DNA of 64,000 bases from Neoscytalidium dimidiatum (GCA_037367355.1 JAVSCG010000040.1:62001-126000), one strand, 5' to 3'. Positions 39,991 through 50,640 are shown, numbered from the stretch's first letter. Translations and numbers: made by a program. The notes: generated from the sequence alone by a model not told the origin.

Positions 39991-40918
39991 TATATTATAT
40001 TAAACCAACAGAGAATATTCAGGGACTTTGGACTCTGACCTTTCAATTCTATCATTGGGTTAGGGTGCTAGCCTTCCAATGGCCCGAGTACCTTTCTACA
40101 GTGTACCTTGCTTGTAGCTGCTACGGGTATCTATTCGCGCCAGTTTATCTTTTATTATTTCAAAATTTATTAATTTTGAAAGGTAATAAAGTATAAATAT
40201 GCAAATAAACAGTATTTATACTGCTTAAGTAGCCAGAAATAAAAAACTCTATTTCTAAACACCATTACTCACATAGTTGACTGTAAGGAAGTAAGAGGGT
40301 GGAGGGTTATAGCCTACTCCCTTTTTAATTTACACGATACACCTAATAAGTGTAAAGGTCTATTATAATCTATAATCTATATTAATCTGTACTCTATCGC
40401 GATCATTACTCACGCGCATTCGCTTTTTAAAGGTCTCCTCTACCCCCAGTCCGCTACATTGATTTATTAATATACAATGCCTCTGAAAACTTTGTCTTCA
40501 GTAGACTTGGGGCTTACCAAGTTCTGTATATACCACTTTGATATTCTACCGTAGGGGGCATGCTATACGATGGAGTATATCGGTATCTAGGATATATTAA
40601 GGATCGTAATAAATCCCATACTCAACTATCAATTTCAGTTAAAAGTTAACATTCCAAGATAGTCTGTTGTTATTAACACATCGCCTCTTCGCATACTTTA
40701 CTTTCGTTCCCCATAGCAGAGATAATTTCAGCCTAACACCTTCTTATAAAAAAAAAAGATATTGTCATCACGGCTTAGCACTTTCAATTCGCTTATCTTA
40801 ATATTTAACCTAAAAAACTAAGATTTACTTCTTTCCAGCACCCATGATTAGGCTCGAGGACTAGATACACTCCTGGTGGAATTTACGCCACATTGGTATA
40901 TACAACTTCTTGTCGCAC

Positions 40919-41045
40919 AATCCTGATTATGGTAAGATCACTAGGCTTCGGGTCTAATACCAGATACTAATTCATTATTTCATAATCGGCTTATCTAGGC
41001 ATAGTGCTATGCTCGCATCTAATATTAACTTGCTGCATTACTACT
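40919..41045 (-). rRNA. rnl: rnl exon 2
   Basis: About GCAGCAAGTTAATATTAGAT through GGTATTAGACCCGAAGCCTA to CCATAATCAGGATT, E. coli about 600-690. The 3' end is fixed by the group II GTGCG; the 5' end is approximate. Confidence 0.85.
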
Positions 41046-41172
41046 TGTATTTTCATACAAGATTAGACTATACCTTCAACTCAAAAACAAATCTTAGGTA
41101 AATTAATTTATGTTTTTTATATGTTTTATTTTTTTTATATGTTTTATTTTTTTATAAATTAGCGACAAATAA

Positions 41173-42049
41173 TTATTTATCGTCTAATTCTAATTTATAA
41201 TAGAAAAGTGGTAATAAATAAGGTTTAATTAAACTAATAAATTTATCACGGGAAGTAGAATGAACATAAAGTCTATGTCCATTTGTGTGGATGTGAACCC
41301 CACAATTAAGTCCGAATTTATCATTCAACAATTTAGCTAAAAATTGATTTTCTTCCAAAGTATAAGATTCGGTTTTCCTAGCTCACCCTGACAAGGGTGA
41401 GCTAGGAAAACCGGCGGGGACCCGTCGCCCGGTTTGCATTGCAAACCGGGCTCCCCCCGCAGGTAGAAAAATAAAACCCGTTTACAGATTTATATCCATC
41501 ATCTTGGAATCAATAAGCTAAAGCTCTAGATGTTAAATAATCACCTAAATTACTAGGTATAATTTTTACATCGTCTTTATTATAAAATAACTCTCTAAAC
41601 TCGTTGAAACAAGGTAAACTACGAGTACTAAACTTTACAGCTTTATATACTTTATTTCTATTAGGTCTCTTGTCAAATCTAGATAGAGCAATAGGAGGTG
41701 ATTTACAGTAATACTTAAATAGAATATATAAATGTTCGATATAATTAATCTGTTTATCTGTATGTTTAAATTGTAATCTTGTGCTACAATTTAAATTAGG
41801 TCTTTCAGATCCTAAGTCACCTAACATTTTTCCAACTATTACCTCTTTTAATTCACTCGTTAATTGTAAGTCAGATTTAGATGGACCTCTTTTGAATCTT
41901 TTTGAACCTACAGGTGAAGAAAAAGGAGAATAAAAACCAAAATAAGAAATATTTGCAGTGTTTATACGCGCTGCTAGCGTTGTAGTTTTTTTCATGGCTT
42001 TTGTTAATAAATAAATATATAAATATCGAAAAACACATCCTTTTACCAA
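41173..42049 (-). pseudogene. LAGLIDADG_2 endonuclease split by a GC element
   Basis: Starts near 41995 with MKKTTTLAARINTANI. Motif 1 is VIVGKMLGDLGSERP; motif 2 ALAYWFQDDGYKS. After GFYF a GC element of about 80 bp (41385-41462; the stem gttttcctagctcaccct plus cccggtttgcattgcaaacc) shifts the frame. The sequence resumes ESYTLEENQFLAKLLNDKFG and ends FYYKLELDDK. Without the element the gene would look complete. Confidence 0.75.
41385..41462. repeat. GC-rich double hairpin inside a HEG
   Basis: Two adjacent palindromes: cggttttcctagctcaccct with its complement, and gcccggtttgcattgcaaac with its complement. This is the structure of a double-hairpin element. Its borders are defined by the interrupted reading frame. 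Confidence 0.85.
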
Positions 42050-42199
42050 ACATATAATGTTTAGCTAACAATAACCGATAATATTATTGTTCTATTTGGT
42101 AATTACCCAAGGTTGTAATAGAAGCCTAAACCAAGCCTACATTAAATAACAACCGGATGATAAAAAAAAATACCAACTAAAAATTTAATAGAGAGTACT

Positions 42200-42580
42200 T
42201 ACCCTTATAATATACTCTTTAATCCACAAAAAGATAGATTCGTTAGATCTATGCAGAGGTGGAGGCCGCCAAGGAGAGGTGGGTTAAACTTCATACTGCT
42301 CATCACAGCCCACATGCACTCTGCCGTATATTATAAATTTTCAACCAAATTTTTAGTATAATATGATTTATACACTAAGACATTAACTATACTTCAGAAT
42401 TTAAAAGGTTAAAAGCTAAAACTTTTCGCCATTGCTACTCAACGTTTGCTTTAAAGCCTACAAGGATCGGTGGGCCGAAAGCTAAAACTTTTCGCCATTG
42501 CTACTCAACGTTTGCTTTAAAGCCTACAAGGATCGGTGGGCCGTTACCCCCAGTTTTCTCATCTCAGAGCTAAAAAGCCC
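42200..42580 (-). repeat. intron block B, copy in rnl intron 1, with 66-bp tandem duplication
   Basis: Homologous to 37775-38090. Within it, a 66-bp unit (gctaaaacttttcgccattg... to gatcggtgggccgaaa) is present twice in tandem (first unit about 42415-42480, second 42481-42546) with no visible difference. Copy B of intron 3 has one unit. Confidence 0.8.
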
Positions 42581-42944
42581 GCTCAAACTAGAGTCAAGAA
42601 TCTAACATAATAAACCTACATCACATAGAAAATGCAAAAGCGGAGAGCTTATAAAATAATATTACAAGTCAATAATAGTATAAAAAGAACATGTAAATTA
42701 AAATATTCTCTCTATATTTTAACCGAAAAGGATAAAACATTATTAAAAAAAACATAAATTAATCTCCTTAATTTATTTGGAAAAGCTTTGAGTGCTGACG
42801 TCTTACTACTTCATGTAGTCTCATTTTTCAAATCAGTCGTTACAGGGCTAAATAATTATGAGTATAGTTTAACTCTAATGTAATAAGATTAAACTTAAAT
42901 ACATCTTTTCCTATTAATTATTAGCTTCCCACGGTATTACCGGT

Positions 42945-43012
42945 AGGCCTAGGGGCACCGCCCCGTGGGCCCACTCCCCCCCCCTCGGGGGGGGGGAGTA
43001 GGCCTATTCTTA
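42945..43012. repeat. GC-rich palindromic element in rnl intron 1
   Basis: The element has outer arms taggcctagggg...aggcctatt and an inner ccactccccccc / ggggggggagt stem. It lies between the two HEGs of the intron and breaks no gene. Confidence 0.75.
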
Positions 43013-43251
43013 TTTTTATATGTTTATATTTGTTTATATTAAAATGTATTAAGAAGAAACCGAACAAGTCGGCGCCCTTAATGTTTTACGAAAGAATTAT
43101 TGCAAAATAATCCATAATAACTAACCTACATAACCCGTTATGTATTTATAATCCCTCTTTTCCTTTATTAATGTACTAAGAGAAAAATAATAAAAGGATG
43201 AAAAAAAATAAGGCAAAGAAACAAAATGATAGCGAAAAAATTTACCCTCTA

Positions 43252-44210
43252 TTATTCATTCCTGCCTTTAATATCTGAATTTTTTTAATCCTTCTACGTC
43301 GAGATGAGCTTTATCTTTGATTAATTCAGCACCCGACACAAAAGGATTAAAATTTAATAATTTGATTCCTTGCAAAGAATGTTTAACGAAAAAAGGTATA
43401 ATTTTTTCTTTAATGTCGGAAAATCTAGTAACAACAAACTCAACCGTAGATCTTTTATTATGTTGTACTATACTTCCACAACCAAAATAATCAACAAAAC
43501 TTTCCAATAATTTAATATCACGAGCATGTTGACTAATACTAAAACGTAGACCTACTATTTTACCTAAGATCGCTCTATCATTTGTAACAGTAGAGATATG
43601 GAAGGTTCCTTCCCCGTCTACAAATCCAATCAATCATTGAGGAGATGGTACAGTAATTAAATCTACTAATGGTCTCGAAACAGGTTTTACATTAGGAAAG
43701 GATTCTTTAAGTTTTGCAGTAATACCTTTATTCATAGAAGCCCTTATACTAACAACTTTTTGTAACCCAGAAGGATTAAGATGTTGTTTACCAATCATGA
43801 TTTCTACTACTTGTTTAAAAAGTTCATAGTCAGCACGTTTTTGGCTAATAAGTGGAAACTTCTCAAAATGAGGTATTACTACTCCTGCTAAATCTTTCAC
43901 AGATTGAACAGCAAAAACTACAGAATTGTTTAAATTATTCTTTCTAATGCTACCTATGCCAAAAAAAGATTGTATTTTTTCCAATAAAGCTAAATCTTTT
44001 TCATTTAACCCTATTTCAAAAACAGGATCAATACGTCACCCTGTTTCAGTTCTTTTATCTCTAGATATTTTTACTACAAATGTAGCCTCCGCATCATAAA
44101 ACCCTGTTAAATACCAAGGGTAAAGAAAGGACGAATTAGAAAGATCTGAAATGTTAGCACCATGTGCTGATAAATAATTTTTATTGTTATTTAAAGTAGT
44201 AACTTCTTCT
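43252..44210 (-). pseudogene. LAGLIDADG_1 endonuclease with a late one-base frameshift
   Basis: Open from about 44210 to 43268. Motif 1 is PWYLTGFYDAEATFVVKI; motif 2 QWLIGFVDGEGTFHIST. Near the C-terminus six A follow GGATT where seven would keep the frame, giving GLKKFRY and a stop instead of a typical KKIQILKAGMN end, which is present in the next frame down to about 43252. Only about 12 terminal residues change, so the protein may still work, or this may be a sequencing error. Confidence 0.75.
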
Positions 44211-44224
44211 TTATTTTAATTAAA

Positions 44225-44750
44225 TTTATGAATGTCGACAACTTAGTGTTGGTCTCCTTAGATGGCCTTATTTACTACGTATCCTATTCAAGTATGTTTA
44301 ACCATGAATTTCGTACTTTGAACCGATAATGGCCTTTTATCACTCTCGGGATCTCAGCCATAGGTCCTTACCGACGCTGTTAACTTGATGAGCGTCGTAT
44401 GGAGCACTATAACCTCTACCTTCTTGTGAAAGATATAGTATTAGTTTACTTAATAATATTACCCCTAAGGTATACCTCCGTGGGTCATGATACTAAATAT
44501 CAAGCTCACTTCTCAGATTTCTAGTGTCTCCACTAGTCCCCTTGGGGGACTGTCCCATGGGACAGTCCCCATTGGGGACCTTCCCGTAAGGGAAAGGTCC
44601 GACCAAAGACCCGCTTTGGCAAGCTGATTGACACCGCATCTAACAGTTTCACAATCCTATTGACATCAATATGGGTTTGGGATGTTAGCCCTCCCTATGA
44701 TTCCCCTTCGAAAGGTAGTCGCTTGTCGGTATTGAGTCTTTTGTTAGAGT
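44225..44750 (-). repeat. intron block A, copy in rnl intron 1, with GC replacement
   Basis: Nearly the same as 35440-36100 on both sides. The internal 210 nt (35745-35955 equivalent) are replaced by about 90 nt of GC hairpins (44528-44615: tagtccccttgggggactgt, ccccattggggaccttccc and others). Confidence 0.75.
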
Positions 44751-45039
44751 CGACTATTTATATGTTTTTTTTCCACAGAATTAAAAAATCCATGTGAAAT
44801 TTTTACTAATTTACTTAGTTGGAATTACTCTCTTCTACACATTTTAATATATACAAAATATTTTTTATAGAATAAACTCTACTCATAAATAATATACTTA
44901 GGTTATATATATTTTAATATAACCTTAGATATAATCCTTAGGTTTCACCGTTAGCATGGTAATAAATCACCATACCGATCCTTTAGGGATCATGAGTCAG
45001 TTTCCAAAAAACTTCACAGTTTTAGGGGGCAAGCAATTC

Positions 45040-45535
45040 ACCCATTATACAAAAGGTACACTCTAGTTTTTTATTTAAACTTAACTTGAGCTGCTTATAA
45101 AACTACTATTTCAAGATATTTCCCTCACGGTACTCATTCACTATCGCTTATATATCATATTTAGCCTTAGAGGAAGGTTCCCCTATATTCAAACAGATTA
45201 ATCCATTTTACTTACTTAATTATTAGGCTTTTCTACTTTCGTTCACACTAATCATAGAATCTCGTTTGATTTCTTTTCCTGAAGTTATTAAGATATTTCA
45301 ATTCACTTCGTTTATTAATATAATTTCTCTAAGAGCTTAGTGGATCCAACATCCATAGGAGGGGTTCTGTGAAGATTATATCCTAGAAGTGCACTTTATC
45401 TCTAAGATCTTCATTTACTCTACAGAGTAAATAGACTATTCTAAAAGAATAAGTCTACAGAACAGTCAACACATTAGACTCTTTAATATATAGCTTTTAT
45501 CATCCATAATAGTTTCTTTATATACTTGCCATCAT
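45040..45535 (-). rRNA. rnl: rnl exon 1 (5' end)
   Basis: From about TTATGATGGCAAG (5' end estimated) through ACAGAACCCCTCCTATGGAT, ACTTCAGGAAAAGAAATCAA and AATGAGTACCGTGAGGGAAA to GTACCTTTTGTATAATGGGT, E. coli about 1-590. Confidence 0.87.
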
Positions 45536-45638
45536 AACACTAAAAAGAATGTTATGATGAAATATCACATTACATATCATTCATTCATTATTAATAAAAA
45601 TTACAATACTATTTTTACAATATTTCATACACATATTT

Positions 45639-45710
45639 CGGGTCATTATGATTCGAACATAACTATTCCTCAACCCAAATGAGACGCCTAACCAACCCGG
45701 CTCTAACCCG
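45639..45710 (-). tRNA. trnP: tRNA-Pro (UGG)
   Basis: The acceptor is CGGGTTA/TGACCCG. The anticodon arm TCTCA-TTTGGGT-TGAGG gives UGG. It lies about 100 nt upstream of rnl, as in many Pezizomycotina. Confidence 0.92.
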
Positions 45711-45737
45711 TGTATGTATATATATGTTTATTTATGT

Positions 45738-45775
45738 CCAGAGAATACCCGATACAAACAGATGTGGTCTTTAAA
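45738..45775 (-). pseudogene. 3' fragment of tRNA-Ser
   Basis: AGAGAATACCCGATACAAAC (plus strand) resembles the acceptor and T arm of trnS at 46112 (agagaatatccgattcgaac). The rest is missing. Confidence 0.5.
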
Positions 45776-46111
45776 CCAAACACTGAAACATAAGATATAT
45801 TATAAAATTAAATAAAAAATATAGATAATCTCCACTCTTGCTACTAAATTATATATATATAAGTTATATATAAAAAAAATTTTTTTTCAACCAACAATAT
45901 TAACAATATTTACTAAATAATACTATCCTTTTTTTTTTCAATAGCATAGATACCTAGCCCCTAAAGGGGGCTAGGTATCTCCTTTAAATAATATAATCTT
46001 ATAATACAGTATTATATTAACCCCTAATGAAAGATTAACACTTTAAAAATATTTAAACTATAAACATATATCTTTAAATAATATTTATTTATTTATATAA
46101 ATAACACACCC

Positions 46112-46198
46112 AGAGAATATCCGATTCGAACGGATGTTAGTAGTCTATACTAAAATAAGTTTCAAGCTTATCACCTTAAACCACTCGGTCAATTCTCT
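46112..46198 (-). tRNA. trnS: tRNA-Ser (UGA)
   Basis: The acceptor is AGAGAAT/ATTCTCT. The anticodon arm ATAAG-CTTGAAA-CTTAT gives UGA. A long variable arm is present. Confidence 0.93.
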
Positions 46199-47374
46199 TT
46201 TTTATATTTTATGTCTAATTAGGAGTAATAAAAATCATTAGAAATCTAATAAATTAAACACAGTAAATATAGGTGCTAAATTTGGAATAAAATAGTAATA
46301 AGACGTATATATCTTATAGGAGAAAAAGTTATTCCGTTTTCAAAATCATTAAAGTAACCTATACCTATTCATATATATATAAATAAGAAAGATACGCGTT
46401 ATGTACCCGCATTGTTCAATACATTACATCTCTAAATCTTAGATGAATCATATGTAAATATATAATCAATATTAGTAACTGTAAGAATAATCTATTTTGA
46501 ATAACATCACTACTATAACTTATAGAAAAAAGTAGCTTTCTTTATGAGTAACTATATATTATGTCTTCTAATAAAGGCATTTAATTGTAAGTAGCTAGCC
46601 TCTATTTATTAACTCATCAAAATTTAAAATACTAACTAAAGAAATAATCTAAACGAGAGATAGCAGTACGTCTTTCACTGAAAAAAGAACCATATTTAGG
46701 AAAACTAAGGAGAAATCTTGTAACAAGTCTGTTAATATAGTCATTATCATTAAGTTCATTATTAATATAAACTATTAAACCTGTACCTAAGTTAGTACTT
46801 AATGTATTAACTTAAACTTATTAATAAAATTATATGGTTGTTAAAATCTATAAATTATTGAGAAAAAGAACTTTTATAGTCAATTATATAAGAAGTGTTC
46901 ATTCAAATTAATTTTAGGAATAAATAATCCTTTATCGATGATAAAGAATTATTTATACTACTACCTATACCTGTACCTAAAGAATATTTAATACCATCAG
47001 TTAAAGATTTATCTAAAGTATTTATTCCAGATATTAGCCAGAAAAAGGCTAATATAAATAAAAATAATTACACCTTTTATAAAAGAACAATAATCTATTA
47101 AAAAACTTTTTCTCTCTCTATATATAAAAAATAGAGAATATAAAATTTAACAAATTTTGTATAAATTTTTATTATAGCTATATGTACTGTTATTTACTTC
47201 TATTTAACCTGTATAATATATAAATCTAAATTAACATAAGAGAAATAAAGGTATATACTTTAGTTATTATTTTTAAAAATCACATTTTTCTATTAATTAT
47301 TAATAAAATGAGTCTTAATTTATTACTATAAACCACTCGGTCTATTATACTTATTATAAATATTTATAATTTTT
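46199..47374 (-). other. spacer with relics of an unrecognised protein gene
   Basis: AT-rich. Two protein-like stretches are read on the minus strand: at about 47060-46855, LISGINTLDKSLTDGIKYSL then GTGIGSSINNSLSSIKDYLF; at about 46800-46625, NLGTGLIVYINNELNDNDYI then RLVTRFLLSFPKYGSFFSER. Both contain a (N/S)LGTG motif and are flanked by stops. I do not recognise the family; a mitochondrial plasmid remnant is possible. Confidence 0.35.
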
Positions 47375-47445
47375 GATTCCTCGACGAATTGAACGTCGAT
47401 CACATCCTTATCAAAAATGCGCTTTACCAATTAAGCTAAGGAACC
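47375..47445 (-). tRNA. trnI: tRNA-Ile (GAU)
   Basis: The acceptor GGTTCCT/AGGAATC pairs. The anticodon arm CATTT-TTGATAA-GGATG gives GAU. The T arm is CGACG-TTCAATT-CGTCG. Confidence 0.92.
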
Positions 47446-47484
47446 TTAATGCTAAATAAATATATACTTGCGGGGCTCTATTTT

Positions 47485-47545
47485 AATTTCTTTTCTTTAT
47501 ATAATAAAGAAAAGAAGATCAGGGGTGGGGTGGGGTGCCCAACTA
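47485..47545. repeat. AT hairpin with gatcag flank and GGGGT repeats
   Basis: tttcttttctttatataata pairs with ataaagaaaagaa, followed by gatcag and aggggtggggtggggtg. Close relatives of the hairpin are at 6818, 11078, 20431, 29511 and 48727. Confidence 0.75.
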
Positions 47546-47731
47546 AATTTTTATGTACATATTATAAGAAAAAGGTTTAAATAAACTAACTATATATAAA
47601 AAAACACATAAATAAATAACCTCTGTATTTGAATATAAAATGTAAAACCTTTAAATAGTGAATTACACTTATCAAAGATACACTATACCAGTTAAATATG
47701 ATAATCTAAATTATCAAAAAAAGATTATACA

Positions 47732-47800
47732 AGAGCATCCAGACTTGAACTGAAAATTTGAAGTTTGAAGCTTCCTATTTTACCAATTAAACTATACTCT
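47732..47800 (-). tRNA. trnW: tRNA-Trp (UCA)
   Basis: The acceptor is AGAGTAT/ATGCTCT. The anticodon arm GGAAG-CTTCAAA-CTTCA gives UCA, which reads both UGG and UGA. This agrees with TGA=Trp in every gene of the window. Confidence 0.92.
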
Positions 47801-48600
47801 TTATATTACATATAAAACTAATAAAAAACTTATAAAAATAATTAATGCGGAAAAGAGATGAATCAAACATAAATCCTATTTTACAAATAATAAGTTAAAT
47901 TCTTATAATTTATAAATAGAGGTGATATTCTTAATAGAAAGTTGATAATTACTATTATAAAATATTTTAATTTAAGTATTAATTGCATAAAAGATTTAAA
48001 TATGATGAACACAAAACTATTTAAATATACTTTAAAAATATTCTCTAAATTAGAAACCAGTGAATATACACACATACTACAAAAGGGTTAAATCTTACCC
48101 ATATTAAATTAGATAATAGATCAATACTCGTTATATAAATTATAAAATTTAACTTTATAAATAGTAATTATTACTATACTACATTGAATATAACAAAAAT
48201 GATATGATATTTTATATGGCAAGAATAAGGAACAAATACCTAGTAAAACTACTAGTATGCAGAGAACATAGCTAAAAAGCAATATTAAAATATTAAGTAG
48301 ATCACACTTAATATTAAAAACAGTCTCTAGTAACACCACGCATATCCGCGTGGTACATAATCTAATAGCTTAAATTTGAACCTTACAACCGTACTTTATA
48401 ATAATATTAGAAAGAAAAATATCGTATTGAAGAGAAAGATTAATTAAGAATAATACCATGTAGAGTAATACACACCATTATAATTAACATTTACCGATAT
48501 AATTTACATCCACCAATAGCACCAATAAAAAGTATAAAGTACACTATACTATAGATTACAAATTAATGTAAAAAGATGATACAATTATAAATTAATATAC
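47801..48600. other. AT-rich spacer with one leader-hairpin copy
   Basis: No convincing gene. At 48323-48353 the palindrome accacgcatatccgcgtggt with agtctctagtaacacc repeats the start of the GIY-YIG leader seen at 18470 and 50364. No endonuclease remains downstream. A short hydrophobic frame (48121-48339) has no recognisable family. Confidence 0.5.
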
Positions 48601-48680
48601 GGAAAAGGAAAGAATTGAACTTTCAGGTGTAAAAACACAATATTTAGCAAATATCTTGCCTTACCAATAGCAACTTTTCC
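48601..48680 (-). tRNA. trnS: tRNA-Ser (GCU)
   Basis: The acceptor is GGAAAAG/CTTTTCC. The anticodon arm ATAT-TTGCTAA-ATAT gives GCU. The variable arm TGTGTTTTTACAC is present. Confidence 0.9.
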
Positions 48681-48775
48681 TTTAAAAATATTTATATAGT
48701 CTTTTTTTTTACCTTCATTAATGATTTTCTTTTCTTTATTACATAAAGAAAAGAAAGATCAGAGGGTAAGAGATC

Positions 48776-48847
48776 GGGTTAGGCCGGTCTCGATCCGGCA
48801 TAGTCTTTCTCGACAAGAAAGCTCTTTACCAATTAAGAAACTAACCC
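48776..48847 (-). tRNA. trnD: tRNA-Asp (GUC)
   Basis: The acceptor is GGGTTAG/CTAACCC. The anticodon arm CTTTC-TTGTCGA-GAAAG gives GUC. An AT hairpin (48727-48762) lies just beyond its 3' end. Confidence 0.93.
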
Positions 48848-48959
48848 TTTATTATTAAAAAATATATACGGCCAACCGTATTAGAATCAGTACACAACGT
48901 TTGGCTTTTATTTTTTTTTATCAATATATATATAAAGATATTTGCAAATATTTATAATT

Positions 48960-49030
48960 ACGGTCAGCCGAACTCGAATCGACAATATTCGTTTGGAAGA
49001 CGATTTGTTTACCAATTAACATATGACCGT
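48960..49030 (-). tRNA. trnG: tRNA-Gly (UCC)
   Basis: The acceptor is ACGGTCA/TGACCGT. The anticodon arm TCGT-CTTCCAA-ACGA gives UCC. Confidence 0.92.
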
Positions 49031-49379
49031 TTTTACCTTCTCCTACCTCATGTCATTAAATTAATACCTGACACTTACTGAAGGAAAATTTAACTGTTCA
49101 GGTGAACAATTAATACTAGTTAACTGCACAGGATGTGTTTTAGGATTGGTACTACCTTTGAGGAGTTATTGCTCAGAAGGAATAGAGAATTAAACATCAC
49201 CTAGTCCCTCATTTTTTATTATATAAAAAAAAAATAAGGCCCCAGCAGGGAAGTTTATTATCATATATAAACCTTTTATAAGTTGTCTGTCTAAATAGTA
49301 TATAATATGTGTTATATATATATATACACATATATTCGCAAACCTGTGTTTTAGTTGCAAAAGCTATAGTTTATTTAGA

Positions 49380-49900
49380 CTTAATATTAAATAAACTTAC
49401 ATATACTCATTTAGAATTGTTAATAGCTATTTTTAGTTTAGTTTGATCTTATAATACACGACTTGTGTTAAGAGTTTTTAAAAGATTCTTAGTAAAATCC
49501 CTATGTTAATAAACTAGAACCTTTTTCAATAAAATGTTATATTCCGGTTTTAAAGAATCAATATAATATTACTCTCTTTTTGATAATTTACTTACCGAAT
49601 TTGTATCAGAATATTCTATTTCCAATTTAAAAGAAGAGTAACCATATATAATTAAAGCTTTACCTATTTTACTTTTACCTATTAAAACTGTTTTTCGCAA
49701 GTAAGCTATTGAATAATAATCAATCTTTTGGAAAGATTGTTTGATGAATCTACATAAATTTTACCAGACATTATATAAGTTCATTTATATATTCCTGATT
49801 TATTATCATTCACAATTAGAATTTTTCTTTATCTGGATTTGAATAAGAAGCAACAGGAAAAGACATAGAAAATAATTCGAATGTATCTATTTTATTCTTA
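49380..49900 (-). pseudogene. decayed GIY-YIG endonuclease
   Basis: Begins MSFPVASYSNPDKEKF at about 49870. Pieces of the domain follow in shifted frames: (W)TYIMSGKIYVDSSNNLSKRL, KALIIYGYSSFKLEIEYSD and SLKPEYNILL. Several stops. Its leader (50100-50395) matches that of the intact 17-kb gene. Confidence 0.7.
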
Positions 49901-50099
49901 CAATATAGTACAAATAGACTTGTTGAAATAAAAAAAAATAACAATTAATGTTATTAAACTAAAAATTTTAATATGTTTTATAATATAAGTAGTAGATTTA
50001 ACATATATTATTGAAAATAATTTAAATAAACTTATTAATGTAATTGATAATAAAAATAATTAAGACATGTGATTAATTATTAAATAAATAAAAAAAAAG

Positions 50100-50395
50100 A
50101 TTAAATGCCCACTAGACTGTTTATATTTGTTATAATATTACTTTTATAGATTTAATTAATAATAAATAAAGTGAACACAAAGCGTATATATTATACTATA
50201 ACTAAAATAATTTATCAATTTACCCTCCCTTTTTTATATATAAATTGTATTATTTAATAATAACTAAATAATATCTAAACCTAATAAATAAATCTAAACC
50301 TAATAAATAATATAAGAACAATATAAAAGCATAAGTAACCTCCGTAAACTTATATAAATTAAAGTCTTTAGTAACACCACGCATATCCGCGTGAT
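50100..50395 (-). promoter_or_regulatory. conserved GIY-YIG leader, second copy
   Basis: Hairpin-like ATCACGCGGATATGCGTGGT and GTTACTAAAGACT at its upstream end; AACAGTCTAGTGGGCATTTAA near the ORF start. The same order and spacing type is found at 18039-18510. A 20-nt tandem (taaacctaataaataaatc) is at 50275-50312. Confidence 0.5.
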
Positions 50396-50640
50396 AAATA
50401 ACTAATAATTAAATCAAAGAGCAATATTATTACAATGGTGATAGTGATCACCATTATCAAAACAAATTACAAATTACTTACAAAATAAGTGTACTAATTA
50501 CAAAATAAGTGTATTACCATAGTATAATCATCATTATTATTAAAAAAGATAAAAGCTTTTTTAACAAGAAAGGGTTAAATGTTAATAATATTATAGTATA
50601 TCTACATTATTTTTTTTTCTACCATTAACCTATATCCATT

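Larger units (their letters stand above)
38618..40918 (-). other. rnl intron 2 (group II, near E. coli 690)
   Basis: The 5' end GTGCGACAAGAAG follows exon AATCAGGATT, and the 3' end is CCTATCCAGAC. Domain V is at 38658-38691, and the domain VI region GGGGGGAAAGCCTGAGAGGG is shared with the rns group II intron. The internal ORF is LAGLIDADG, not a reverse transcriptase. Confidence 0.9.
41046..45039 (-). other. rnl intron 1 (about 4 kb, blocks A and B, near E. coli 590)
   Basis: Lies between TATAATGGGTGAATTGC and GCAGCAAGTTAA. It contains block A (44225-44750), a LAGLIDADG_1 ORF, a GC cluster, block B (42200-42580), a LAGLIDADG_2 ORF and finally an S-like GAAGGTATAGTCTAATC at 41077-41060. No rRNA exon was found between the blocks, which suggests one intron inserted in another. 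Confidence 0.7.
20170..45535 (-). rRNA. rnl: large subunit ribosomal RNA gene (with introns)
   Basis: Conserved segments of 23S-like rRNA occur in order on the minus strand across about 25.4 kb: ACTTCAGGAAAAGAAATC near 45310, ACCTTTTGTATAATGGGT near 45055, ATAGCTGGTTTTCCGCGAAA near 36680, GGCTTAGAAGCGGCCATTT near 34250, GTAGAGAATACGAAGGCG near 31790, CCTAAGGTAGCGG at 30087, GTTTGGCACCT at 23207, CGTCGTGAGACAG near 20590 and AAGTGCTGAATGCATATAGG near 20300. Both ends are approximate. No rps3 ORF was seen in the intron near position 2449, where many Pezizomycotina keep it. Confidence 0.93.

Noticed and set aside
48121..48339. Hydrophobic 72-codon frame, considered as atp8 or a small membrane protein
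   Set aside because: Lacks the conserved MPQL-type start of ATP8 and lies in AT-rich spacer; likely chance.
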